The notes: generated from the sequence alone by a model not told the origin. 17,023 nt of DNA from Ferruginibacter sp. (GCA_018057635.1 JAGPDJ010000013.1:1-17023); one strand, 5' to 3'. Shown: positions 6,722-14,484, counted from the first letter of the stretch. Made by a program: numbers and translations.

Positions 6722-7930
6722 TTGATTAAAGCTATTACATATCTGTGTTGCTCCTGCTTGCTGTTGTTTATAGTTGCCTGTAAGAAAAATAACGGTTTGC
6801 CCGACCTGCGTGAATCTTATTCTTACCGTGATGCCAAACCATTTGGAACCCTCGTTGCAAAAAAGATCCTGCAATCCGGATTTTCGGGGAATTATATACA
6901 AACAGTTAAAGAACCTTTTGCAAAATCAGCTGAAACGTTCAGTGATTCGAATTCAGTCTATTTTTCTGTAAGCCGTAACTTATTTACCGTTGAAGAAGAT
7001 GTTTCAGCAATGCTTGATTATGTTTATGAAGGCAATACAGCTTTCTTTGCAGCGGCTCGTTTTGATACACTTTTGATGAATAAATTATATTGCAGAATCG
7101 CTTCGCCTTCAGAAAATATTGGGAATGCGTCATTATTGTACAAGTCAACTGCAACCAGTGTAATAAAAGGGATACATACATCTGCAGACAGTTTCAGCTA
7201 TTTTTACAAGCCTTTCAGAAGCTATTTTTCTGAAACTAATAATAATTACTGCAGGATTGCAGGTTATAATGAAGACGGAAAACCAAATTGTATTGTTTTT
7301 TTCTGGGGAAAAGGAAAATTATTCCTGCATACAGACCCACGCGCTTTTTCCAATTATTTTTTACTAACGGGTAACAACTACCGTTACATGCTGGAACTTC
7401 TACAGGTTACGAACGCTTCGCCCCAGCATGTTTATTGGGATGATTATTACAACAGGCACAATTACCAGGGAAATGCCGGTAAAAAAAACAACTCTCTTGC
7501 AGAAATATTCAAGTATCCTTCTTTGAAAGCAGCATTCCTGTTATTATGTTTGATATTACTTCTGTACCTGCTTTTTGGAACAAAGCGGAAACAAAAGGTT
7601 ATCAATGAAATTAAGCCAAACCGGAACAGCTCTGTGGCATTTACTGAAACAGTTGCCAGGCTTTATTTGCAGGAACACGATAATAAAAATATTGCTGATA
7701 AAATGATCACTTATTTTCATGAATTCATACGTACAAATTACTATTTATATGTAAACCCTGCCAGCAGTGAATTTATCTCAGTTCTCAGTAAAAAAGCAGG
7801 CATTCCGGAGGAAAATACGATTAAACTAATGGAAGCGATAAATAAAGTAAATGAAAGCGAAGTTTTAGATGATCAGCAACTGTTAACTTTAAATGAACAA
7901 ATCCAGCAATTTTATAAAAAAAGAGTATAA
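6722..7930 (+). CDS. DUF4350 domain lipoprotein
   Basis: A 402-residue protein starting at TTG, the first codon after the previous gene's stop. No ATG is available in frame for about 95 codons, and the TTG start gives a good lipoprotein signal (lipobox FIVAC, Cys20). The extracytoplasmic DUF4350 region (about 35-255) resembles a degenerate GATase-like fold: the family pattern GKGKLFLHTDPRAFSNYFLL lies at about 196-215. A membrane helix follows at about 267-286 (LKAAFLLLCLILLLYLLFG), then a basic patch and a cytoplasmic tail of about 110 residues. Having both a lipid anchor and a helix places the middle domain in the periplasm. It is the usual partner of MoxR/DUF58 in such clusters, and no activity is established. 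The stop TAA overlaps the moxR ATG by one base (TAATG), suggesting coupled translation. Confidence 0.83.
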   Translation: MIKAITYLCCSCLLLFIVACKKNNGLPDLRESYSYRDAKPFGTLVAKKILQSGFSGNYIQTVKEPFAKSAETFSDSNSVYFSVSRNLFTVEEDVSAMLDYVYEGNTAFFAAARFDTLLMNKLYCRIASPSENIGNASLLYKSTATSVIKGIHTSADSFSYFYKPFRSYFSETNNNYCRIAGYNEDGKPNCIVFFWGKGKLFLHTDPRAFSNYFLLTGNNYRYMLELLQVTNASPQHVYWDDYYNRHNYQGNAGKKNNSLAEIFKYPSLKAAFLLLCLILLLYLLFGTKRKQKVINEIKPNRNSSVAFTETVARLYLQEHDNKNIADKMITYFHEFIRTNYYLYVNPASSEFISVLSKKAGIPEENTIKLMEAINKVNESEVLDDQQLLTLNEQIQQFYKKRV

Positions 7931-8907
7931 TGGAAGATAATATTTTTGAACAAAGAACAAACGTTTCTGAACTGAACCAGGCAATGGATACAGTGAGGGC
8001 TGAGATCAATAAAGTGATAATAGGCCAGCAGAAACTCACAGAACTTTTATTGATAGGGATTCTCTGCGATGGGCATATTTTAATTGAAGGCGTTCCCGGT
8101 GTTGCCAAAACACTGGCAGCAAAACTGGTGGCTAAAATAGTTGATATCAGATTTTCACGCCTCCAGTTTACACCCGACCTGATGCCAAGTGATGTGATCG
8201 GTACAGCAGTTTTCAATCCCAAAGAAGCAGCATTTAGTTTTAAAGCCGGACCGGTATTCAGTAATATTGTGTTGATTGATGAGATAAACCGTGCTCCTGC
8301 TAAAACGCAGGCCGCATTATTTGAAGTGATGGAAGAAAGGCAGATCACCATCGATGGTCATACTTATATGATGGAGTATCCGTTCATTGTGCTGGCTACA
8401 CAAAACCCGGTAGAACAGGAAGGCACTTACCGGCTGCCGGAAGCACAACTTGACCGCTTTCTGTTTAAAGTTCAGGTAAACTATCCAAGCCTGCAGGACG
8501 AAATTGAAATACTTCATAAACAACAGGGCAAAACGCAGAATGAGATGCTGGCTGAAGTGAACAAAGTTTTATCTGCAGATTCCATCAGGCATTTCCGTAG
8601 CATCGTTCAGCAGGTTCTTGTAGAACACAAACTGATTGAATATATTGCCAGGATCGTTAGTGAAACAAGAAACAATCCTTCACTGTATTTAGGTGCATCA
8701 ACAAGGGCTTCTCTCGCAATTTTAAAATCATCAAAAGCTTTTGCTGCATTTAAAGGCCGCGATTTTGTTATTCCGGAAGATATCAAAGAAATGGCACCAC
8801 ATGTGTTACGGCATCGCATCATGCTTACTCCCGAAAAAGAAATGGAAGGTATTACACCGGATGATCTTATTGAAAATATTCTTAAAACAGTGGAAGTTCC
8901 GAGATAA
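7930..8907 (+). CDS. moxR: MoxR-family AAA+ ATPase
   Basis: MoxR ATPases act as cytoplasmic chaperone-like machines, often with a von Willebrand A-type partner encoded next door; here the partner would be the DUF58 protein. The 325-residue length is normal. Visible motifs are Walker A GVPGVAKT (54-61), Walker B IVLIDE (113-118) followed by the MoxR-typical INRAPAKTQAALFEVMEERQ, sensor 1 Asn in LATQNP (N159), and LPEAQLDRF (169-177). Sensor 2 is in the ASTRASLAIL segment at about 257-266, in the helical lid. All catalytic residues are present, so an active ATPase is expected. The start overlaps the DUF4350 stop by one base. The substrate in this type of cluster is unknown; the envelope location of the other components suggests a membrane or cell-surface target. 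Confidence 0.95.
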   Translation: MEDNIFEQRTNVSELNQAMDTVRAEINKVIIGQQKLTELLLIGILCDGHILIEGVPGVAKTLAAKLVAKIVDIRFSRLQFTPDLMPSDVIGTAVFNPKEAAFSFKAGPVFSNIVLIDEINRAPAKTQAALFEVMEERQITIDGHTYMMEYPFIVLATQNPVEQEGTYRLPEAQLDRFLFKVQVNYPSLQDEIEILHKQQGKTQNEMLAEVNKVLSADSIRHFRSIVQQVLVEHKLIEYIARIVSETRNNPSLYLGASTRASLAILKSSKAFAAFKGRDFVIPEDIKEMAPHVLRHRIMLTPEKEMEGITPDDLIENILKTVEVPR

Positions 8908-8960
8908 AAACAACAATGTTATTTTCCGGGAACTTAGTGCATGGATTTTTATTTGACCCA

Positions 8961-10304
8961 ATGAGCATACTAAAAAAATATTTTGGAGATTTGTTTTTAC
9001 CAGGAAGATTTTACCTGGGCAGTATGCTGTGTATTTTGTTGTTCATGCTGTCATTTTTTATACATGGATTGTATGTATTAGCAGAGATTAACCTGTTTGC
9101 CTTTCTGGCATTGGCGTTGGCTGATTATATTTTTTTATTTTTTGCAGTCAGGCCACCTCGTGTTAAAAGGATTTTAAGTGACCGGTTAAGCAACGGCGAT
9201 GAAAACCCGGTTACCATATATGTTTCAAACAGGATGAACTACCCGTTGAATATAGAGATCATTGACGAATTACCCGAACAATTCCAGCTACGCGATTTTA
9301 AATTTAAAAGATATTTTACAGCCCGCCAGGAACATAAGATCGTTTTTAGCCTGAAACCTTTTGAAAGGGGACAGTATGATTTTGGGAATACAAATCTGTA
9401 TGTTAGTTCTGTATTGGGACTTTTAACCAGGAAGTTTATAGCCGTAACTGCCAATTCGGTTCCGGTTTATCCTTCTTATGTACAATTGAAAAAATACCAG
9501 CTTAATTCCCAAACTGCCATACTGAATGAACATGGCAGCAAACGCATGAGGAAGATAGGACAGAGTATGGAATTTGAACAGATTAAAGAATATGTAACAG
9601 GAGATGATGTACGCACTTTAAACTGGAAAGCAACAGCAAGGAAAGCCTCGCTGATGATAAATAATTATGCCGATGAAAAATCACAACAGGTTTACTGTAT
9701 CATAGACAAAGGCAGGTTGATGAAAATGCCATTTGCAGGTCTCACATTACTTGACTATGCAATCAACAGCACCCTGGTGATGAGCCATGTATGTTTACAA
9801 AAACATGATAAGATAGGGCTTATTACTTTTGCAGAAAAACTGGGGTCTGTGATTGCAGCCGACAGGAAACCCGTTCAGCGGGAGCATATACTGGATTCAC
9901 TGTACCGCCAGCAAACAACATTCCTGGAAAGCGATTTTGAGATGTTATACATGCAGGTAAGGCGAAGGGTGAAACAACGAAGCCTGCTCATTTTATATAC
10001 AAATTTTGAATCATTGAACGGGTTACGCAGGCAAATGAATTACCTGCGTTCTATTGCCCGGCACCACTTGTTACTGGTTGTTTTTTTTGAGAATACCGAA
10101 CTGGTGAAATTGTCGCATGCAGAAGCAAGGAACCTGGAAGATGTATATATAAAAACCACAGCTGATAAATTTGTGTTTGAGAAGAAACTGATCGTGAAGG
10201 AACTGTTGAAGCATGGTATTTTGTCTGTATTATCGGCACCGGAAAACCTTACAGTAAACACAGTTAATAAATACCTTGAATTAAAAACAAGGCAGGCTAT
10301 TTAA
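8961..10304 (+). CDS. DUF58 domain protein (vWA-like partner of MoxR)
   Basis: DUF58 proteins are regularly encoded beside MoxR ATPases and carry a von Willebrand A-like fold. In this 447-residue form two N-terminal helices (about 17-37 and 40-62) anchor it in the inner membrane. A beta-rich extracytoplasmic segment follows, then the DUF58 signature GDDVRTLNWKATAR (about 205-225) and the vWA-like part. There the metal-site motif DxSxS reads DKGRL, so the classical MIDAS serines are missing. The start at ATG 8961 (MSILKKYFGDLF) places the first helix as expected. An in-frame ATG at 8916 would add 15 residues and shorten the gap to moxR from 53 to 8 bp, so it remains possible. A hairpin (GGCTATT/AATAGCC) spans its stop codon. 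Confidence 0.86.
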   Translation: MSILKKYFGDLFLPGRFYLGSMLCILLFMLSFFIHGLYVLAEINLFAFLALALADYIFLFFAVRPPRVKRILSDRLSNGDENPVTIYVSNRMNYPLNIEIIDELPEQFQLRDFKFKRYFTARQEHKIVFSLKPFERGQYDFGNTNLYVSSVLGLLTRKFIAVTANSVPVYPSYVQLKKYQLNSQTAILNEHGSKRMRKIGQSMEFEQIKEYVTGDDVRTLNWKATARKASLMINNYADEKSQQVYCIIDKGRLMKMPFAGLTLLDYAINSTLVMSHVCLQKHDKIGLITFAEKLGSVIAADRKPVQREHILDSLYRQQTTFLESDFEMLYMQVRRRVKQRSLLILYTNFESLNGLRRQMNYLRSIARHHLLLVVFFENTELVKLSHAEARNLEDVYIKTTADKFVFEKKLIVKELLKHGILSVLSAPENLTVNTVNKYLELKTRQAI

Positions 10305-10357
10305 TAGCCCTCTCCTTTGGAGAGCCTGTCCCGATTTTTCGGGAGGTTGGGGTGAGG
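10295..10357. repeat. Hairpin cluster after the MoxR operon, possible interspersed repeat
   Basis: Three small inverted repeats follow each other: GGCTATT/AATAGCC around the DUF58 stop (10295-10309), CTCTCC-TTT-GGAGAG (10310-10324), and TCCCGA-TTTT-TCGGGA (10329-10344). GGTTGGGGTGAGG and a run of eight A follow. From memory, CTCTCCTTTGGAGAG...GGGGTGAGG is a recurring intergenic sequence in Bacteroidota genomes. No T-run follows on the plus strand, so it is not a textbook intrinsic terminator, though the position at the operon end fits transcript-end processing. Confidence 0.6.
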
Positions 10358-10417
10358 TCAAAAAAAATGATAAAAAAGATTTGATATATTTAACCGGATT
10401 AAAATTAATAGAAATAA

Positions 10418-11185
10418 TTGGCAAACAAAGATTCATACTGGAGAAAGCATAAAGAAAAAATACATGGAACGGGCGGGAATGAAAAGCCAAGGCCAGAACT
10501 CATTGAAATAAGTACTGAAACAAAAGCTTCTTTTGAAGCCGGAAAAGTGTTGCTGATTGATAAACAACTGCACTGGACATCCTTTGATGCCGTTAGAAAA
10601 ATAAGGAACAGCATCCGGATTAAAAAAGTTGGCCACGCCGGAACACTGGATCCGCTGGCAACCGGCTTATTGATTATTTGTACCGGAAAATTTACCAAGA
10701 AAATTAATGAATACATGGCTCAGGAAAAGGAATACACGGGTTCTTTTACACTGGGTGCTGTAACGCCAACTTACGATTTGGAAAGTGAACCTGAACAACA
10801 TAAAAGCACAGCAGCTCTTTCAGCACAAATGATCCGGGAAAAAACCACTGAATTTACCGGGGAAATTCAACAGGTACCGCCAATATATTCTGCTATTAAA
10901 AAACAGGGAACCGCATTGTATGAACTGGCCAGAAGGGGAGTGGAAGTTGAAATTGAACCAAGAAAAGTTTTCATCAGGATTTTTGAAATTACGGCCATTG
11001 AAATGCCCGTTGTTCACTTCCGGATCGTATGTTCAACGGGAACCTATATACGAAGTGTTGCACATGACTTTGGCGTTGCACTTGGTTGTGGAGCCTATCT
11101 TTCAGCTTTGCGCCGTACGAAGATCGGGGAGTTCTCAGTAAATGATGCATTAACACTGGAAGGATTTATTCAAACACTTAAATAG
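10418..11185 (+). CDS. truB: tRNA pseudouridine synthase B
   Basis: TruB converts U55 of tRNAs to pseudouridine in the T-loop. The core begins at about residue 42 (GKVLLIDKQLHWTSFDAVRKIR). The catalytic Asp is in VGHAGTLDPLATGLLI (D78), followed by KEYTGSFTLGAVTPTYDLE, and the RNA-binding pattern GTYIRSVAHDFG lies at about 208-219. It ends at 255 without a PUA domain, as in many short bacterial TruB proteins. The start is uncertain. A TAA directly precedes the TTG at 10418 in frame, and there is no in-frame ATG before the core, so TTG 10418 with a 41-residue charged extension (MANKDSYWRKHKEKIHGTGG...) is the best fit. A later GTG at about 10544 would truncate the core. It stands 113 bp after the MoxR operon, beyond a hairpin cluster, so it is probably transcribed separately. 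Confidence 0.93.
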   Translation: MANKDSYWRKHKEKIHGTGGNEKPRPELIEISTETKASFEAGKVLLIDKQLHWTSFDAVRKIRNSIRIKKVGHAGTLDPLATGLLIICTGKFTKKINEYMAQEKEYTGSFTLGAVTPTYDLESEPEQHKSTAALSAQMIREKTTEFTGEIQQVPPIYSAIKKQGTALYELARRGVEVEIEPRKVFIRIFEITAIEMPVVHFRIVCSTGTYIRSVAHDFGVALGCGAYLSALRRTKIGEFSVNDALTLEGFIQTLK

Positions 11186-11213
11186 CTTTAAACCTCAAAC
11201 TTCAAACTCTAAA
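11186..11213 (-). repeat. Four 7-bp units between truB and tamL, same family as the proS array
   Basis: The plus strand reads CTTTAAA, CCTCAAA, CTTCAAA, CTCTAAA in exact steps of seven. On the tamL strand this is TTTGAAG, TTTGAGG, TTTAAAG right after the tamL stop TAG, in the same orientation and position as the perfect array after the proS stop TAG. The last unit overlaps the tamL stop codon. It fills the whole 23-bp gap between the two convergent genes. Confidence 0.7.
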
Positions 11214-13662
11214 AAGGATAACTAATACCCACCGTAAAATTAAAATTCTCATATCTCCATTGCCTTTCACTTGCAGAAAATATCTTGCTAAAGAAGTTGT
11301 CAAATCCAATAGCAGGTACTTTCCAGCCGTCATTTATATAAAAAAGATCAGGCCTTTTAAAACGGAATCCAAAATCAAAACGAAGTACAAAGTAGCTAAA
11401 GTCGAGCCGGAAACCCGTGCCTGCAGAAACGCCCAGTTGTTTATAGATATTTCTGAATTTGAACTGCGTGGAATCTTCCGTGCCATCTGTTTTTGAATTT
11501 TTTATATTCCAGATATTTCCTGCATCTACAAATATGGCTCCTCTCAGAGTAAGTGTATTGGGTATGATACGGGCAATATCATAACGGAATTCCATATTGC
11601 CTTCAATCTGCATATCGCCCGTTCGGTCATTAAAGCCGCTGTTTGCCCCATAAGGTGTCATAGCTTTTCCACCTATACCAATTCCACGGAGCGGCCATCC
11701 CCTCATACTATTGCTTCCTCCTCCAATATATTGTTTAAAGAACGGGAGGGTCCGGTTTGAATCGCTGCCAAGCAACGGTATACCAACGCCAGAGTATAGA
11801 CGAAACGCCAAAGCGGTTTTAGAATAGTTTACTGTAAACCTGTACTCGGCATCAAATTTTACATACCTTCTCAGGTAATTTTTCAGAAAGCCCAGGTTCC
11901 CCCAGGTTAAACCAGATTCTTCTGCATTGAATTTTATATTTCTTTCTTTCAGTTTGCTGCTGGGATGTGTTGGGTTAAAATACTGGTTGGAAACACCTGC
12001 ACTCATCCCAACGGCATAAGCCGTATTGTAAGAGTAATTTAAAAAGGGGTTATCATTAAGCAATGTCTGGAAACTATCTGTCAGGTTATATAGCTTACTG
12101 AAACCAAGATTGAATGGTTTGATCTCCCATTTTAGTTTATTCTTGTCGAGCCAGCTCCATCCCATATTTATATTTACCGATTGCAGGTTGAATAACTCTA
12201 ACCTGTTATTATACGACAGGTTTGTGTTTATAAATGATTCACCTTTTGGCAGCCTTTTATTCTTATTATTCCTGGAAAAAGGACTGGAAACAAATTTCAG
12301 TAATCCCGGAAATATTAGTTTTGGAAACACAACACTGTTAGCATAACCAACATCATTCGAATTAATTGAATTGCTGTTGCTGCTGTTGTTATTAAGTTCA
12401 ATACCGGCCCTTATTCTATGTGTCATCCGGATGGCTTCTTTACCTACATTCCTGTTGGTTAAGGATAAATTTCCCGATATGCCAAAAAGATTACCTCCCA
12501 AAATATTGCCGGTACTGGTGTTTGCTGAATAACTTACTTCTACGGCTGCTTCAAAACCGAATTTTTTAGCAGGGATCAGTTCAATGATCATATCAATTTG
12601 ATTGCTGCTATCAGGCAATTCCGAAATTTTTATGTTTACACTTTGCCACACACCTGCCTGCGAGAGATTCGTTAGTGTATTGTAATATTCATGCTGGCTG
12701 TAAAGATCACCGCTTTTAAAAGTAATATTCTTTGCCAGGAAACCGGTACGGAATAATTTTTCATGGTAACGCAAAATATACCTGCCCGTTTTTCTTTGAA
12801 TAATAGATGTTGTGTCAGTTAATTCATCTCCGGGTATATAATCAGATAATATATAAATACGGTTGATGTAATAACGTTTTAGCTTTGTTGAATCCGCTGG
12901 CGGGTTTAATGCAACTGCAAGTTTTATCCTGGGAGAATCAGCTTTTTGCTGAGCTTCAGCCAGTAAACGCAATTGTTCAAAAGGGTCATCACTCACACTG
13001 GTCAATGCCTCAATGGTTGTATCGCCCAATACTTTTAATTCTGCAGCAGTAAACTTATAATAACCGTTGTTGCGAAAACTGTCTACTAGCCTGTTTATCT
13101 CACCAAACACCGCATTCTTCGTAATTGGACTTAATTTCTGAAGTTGTGTTTCTTTAACAGAACCAAGGGCAATGTATTGCAGGTCGGGTTTTCGCAGCCG
13201 GTAACTAACCGTGTCAATCAAAGTTGGGTTGCCTGTTTTTACGATATAGTGTACATACACTTTTTTGCCAGATGTATCAGTACGTGGAATAACTTTAGCA
13301 TTGTAATAACCAAGATGCAATAAAGAGGCTTCCATATTTCTGGCAGATATATTTGTATAAGTGCTATCGTATACCGGTGGCCTTTTAATTATATTAAAAA
13401 AGATAAATACATCCTTTCCTGGTATTTTTGAACTATCGTCTAATTGATTGTTTAAGCGTTGTAAAATGGTTGATTTTTCTGTTTTGGTAAATTTTACTCC
13501 ACTAACTTCGAGACTGTCGATACTATAATTGCGCAGGTAGTATTTGTTAACTGGTGCTTTCCTTACGATCGGAATTGAACAGGATGAAAATAAAATTAAC
13601 AGGAAAATGCTATTTTTCAGTTGTGATACGATCCTGTTAACGGTTTTTTGGAGTAGCAACAT
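11209..13662 (-). CDS. tamL: TamL: BamA/TamA-family outer-membrane lipoprotein
   Basis: TamL is the Bacteroidota form of TamA, an Omp85-family barrel paired with the inner-membrane protein TamB in outer-membrane assembly. No tamB is visible in the window. The 817-residue product has a lipoprotein signal (ILFSSC, Cys28), the feature that separates TamL from TamA. POTRA-like repeats follow to about residue 350, then the 16-strand barrel. The Omp85 loop-6 motif appears as GGGSNSMRGWPLRGIG (MRGW at about 653-656), and the chain ends in the outer-membrane targeting signal NFTVGISYPF with terminal Phe. ATG 13662 is chosen; TTG 13677 would add five residues and overlap the first base of the methyltransferase start. 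Promoter elements may lie inside the facing gene. Confidence 0.9.
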   Translation of the reverse strand: MLLLQKTVNRIVSQLKNSIFLLILFSSCSIPIVRKAPVNKYYLRNYSIDSLEVSGVKFTKTEKSTILQRLNNQLDDSSKIPGKDVFIFFNIIKRPPVYDSTYTNISARNMEASLLHLGYYNAKVIPRTDTSGKKVYVHYIVKTGNPTLIDTVSYRLRKPDLQYIALGSVKETQLQKLSPITKNAVFGEINRLVDSFRNNGYYKFTAAELKVLGDTTIEALTSVSDDPFEQLRLLAEAQQKADSPRIKLAVALNPPADSTKLKRYYINRIYILSDYIPGDELTDTTSIIQRKTGRYILRYHEKLFRTGFLAKNITFKSGDLYSQHEYYNTLTNLSQAGVWQSVNIKISELPDSSNQIDMIIELIPAKKFGFEAAVEVSYSANTSTGNILGGNLFGISGNLSLTNRNVGKEAIRMTHRIRAGIELNNNSSNSNSINSNDVGYANSVVFPKLIFPGLLKFVSSPFSRNNKNKRLPKGESFINTNLSYNNRLELFNLQSVNINMGWSWLDKNKLKWEIKPFNLGFSKLYNLTDSFQTLLNDNPFLNYSYNTAYAVGMSAGVSNQYFNPTHPSSKLKERNIKFNAEESGLTWGNLGFLKNYLRRYVKFDAEYRFTVNYSKTALAFRLYSGVGIPLLGSDSNRTLPFFKQYIGGGSNSMRGWPLRGIGIGGKAMTPYGANSGFNDRTGDMQIEGNMEFRYDIARIIPNTLTLRGAIFVDAGNIWNIKNSKTDGTEDSTQFKFRNIYKQLGVSAGTGFRLDFSYFVLRFDFGFRFKRPDLFYINDGWKVPAIGFDNFFSKIFSASERQWRYENFNFTVGISYPF

Positions 13663-13676
13663 ATTAAAATTGAACA

Positions 13677-14423
13677 ATGATAAGTAAATCCACCATCAAA
13701 TATATCCAAAGTTTACAGCACAAAAAATTCAGGGATGAATCTGGTGCATTTATTGCTGAAGGGCCAAAGGTTGTAGTTGGGTTAATTGAGTCTGCTGTAT
13801 TCCCCCTGCAGGCCGTTTATGCTGTTCAGGATTGGGCGGAAGAACTATTCAGCCTTCATATTCCTGGATTAAATGAGAAAATAGAAATAGTGAAGGATTT
13901 TGAATTGGGAAAGCTTGCAACTTATGCTACTGCGAATAAAGTAGTGGCTGTGTTTCAAAAAAGGGAAAGCTTAAATAAAATCGAAATTAAAAACAGGTTT
14001 ACCATAGTGCTTGATGATTTACAGGATCCGGGTAATTTCGGTACGATTATCCGTACGGCAGATTGGTTTGGCGTAGAAAACATTATATGTTCAGAAAATA
14101 CAGTAGATATGTATAATAGTAAAGTAGTACAAAGTACCATGGCCAGCCTGGGCAGGGTAAATGTTGTTTATACAGATATTTTTAATTGGTTGTCAGAACA
14201 GGAAAAGGTTAACATTTATGCTGCAACTTTACATGGTAAATTTATCAATGAAATTAATAAACCAACAGAAGGTATTCTTGTGATCGGCAATGAATCTAAA
14301 GGAATCAAAGATTCAATATTGCAGTTAGCCGGTGAAAAAATAACCATTCCTAAAAAAGGCCATGCCGAATCGCTCAATGCTGCCGTTGCCACCGGAATAA
14401 TTCTCGCAAAATTTATGTTATAA
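13677..14423 (+). CDS. SpoU/TrmH-family RNA 2'-O-methyltransferase
   Basis: SPOUT-class enzymes transfer a methyl group from S-adenosylmethionine to the 2'-OH of a tRNA or rRNA nucleotide. The 248-residue product has an N-terminal substrate-binding segment (about 1-95, STIKYIQSLQHKKFRDESGAFIAEG region). The trefoil-knot catalytic domain carries motif 1 LDDLQDPGNFGTIIRTADWF (112-131, N120 and R126), motif 2 LVIGNESKGI (201-210) and motif 3 IPKKGHAESLNAAVATGI (224-241). In motif 3 the usual SLNVSVA reads SLNAAVA. The family contains RlmB, TrmH and others, and the target base cannot be told from sequence alone. It is head-to-head with tamL, the start codons only 14 bp apart, and tail-to-tail with the ABC permease gene. 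Confidence 0.92.
   Translation: MISKSTIKYIQSLQHKKFRDESGAFIAEGPKVVVGLIESAVFPLQAVYAVQDWAEELFSLHIPGLNEKIEIVKDFELGKLATYATANKVVAVFQKRESLNKIEIKNRFTIVLDDLQDPGNFGTIIRTADWFGVENIICSENTVDMYNSKVVQSTMASLGRVNVVYTDIFNWLSEQEKVNIYAATLHGKFINEINKPTEGILVIGNESKGIKDSILQLAGEKITIPKKGHAESLNAAVATGIILAKFML
13697..13724 (-). promoter_or_regulatory. Candidate tamL promoter inside the methyltransferase gene
   Basis: On the minus strand TTTG (13724-13721) is followed after 16 bp by TATATTTG (13704-13697), an exact match to the Bacteroidota -7 element TAnnTTTG. The spacing is one below the usual 17-23. Transcription would start near 13690, giving a leader of about 27 nt before the tamL ATG. TAnnTTTG occurs by chance several times in 17 kb, so this is suggestive only. 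Confidence 0.35.
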
Positions 14424-14484
14424 ACCCTAAACAATCTAAACTCTCTAAACCCAATATCTTTCTCCACTTAAACCACTCTCCCCA
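14424..14484. repeat. CTAAAC repeats between the methyltransferase and permease genes
   Basis: CTAAAC occurs three times at intervals of 9-10 bp directly after the methyltransferase stop (14427-14452), followed by a pyrimidine-rich stretch with a related TTAAACC. Read along the permease strand the units are GTTTAG, close to the TTTGAAG/TTTAAAG units after proS and tamL and in the same gene-relative orientation. No clear hairpin or T-run terminator is visible. Confidence 0.4.

Noticed and set aside
7821..8351. 176-residue minus-strand frame opposite moxR and the DUF4350 end
   Set aside because: It is antisense to well-supported conserved genes and shows no domain pattern of its own.
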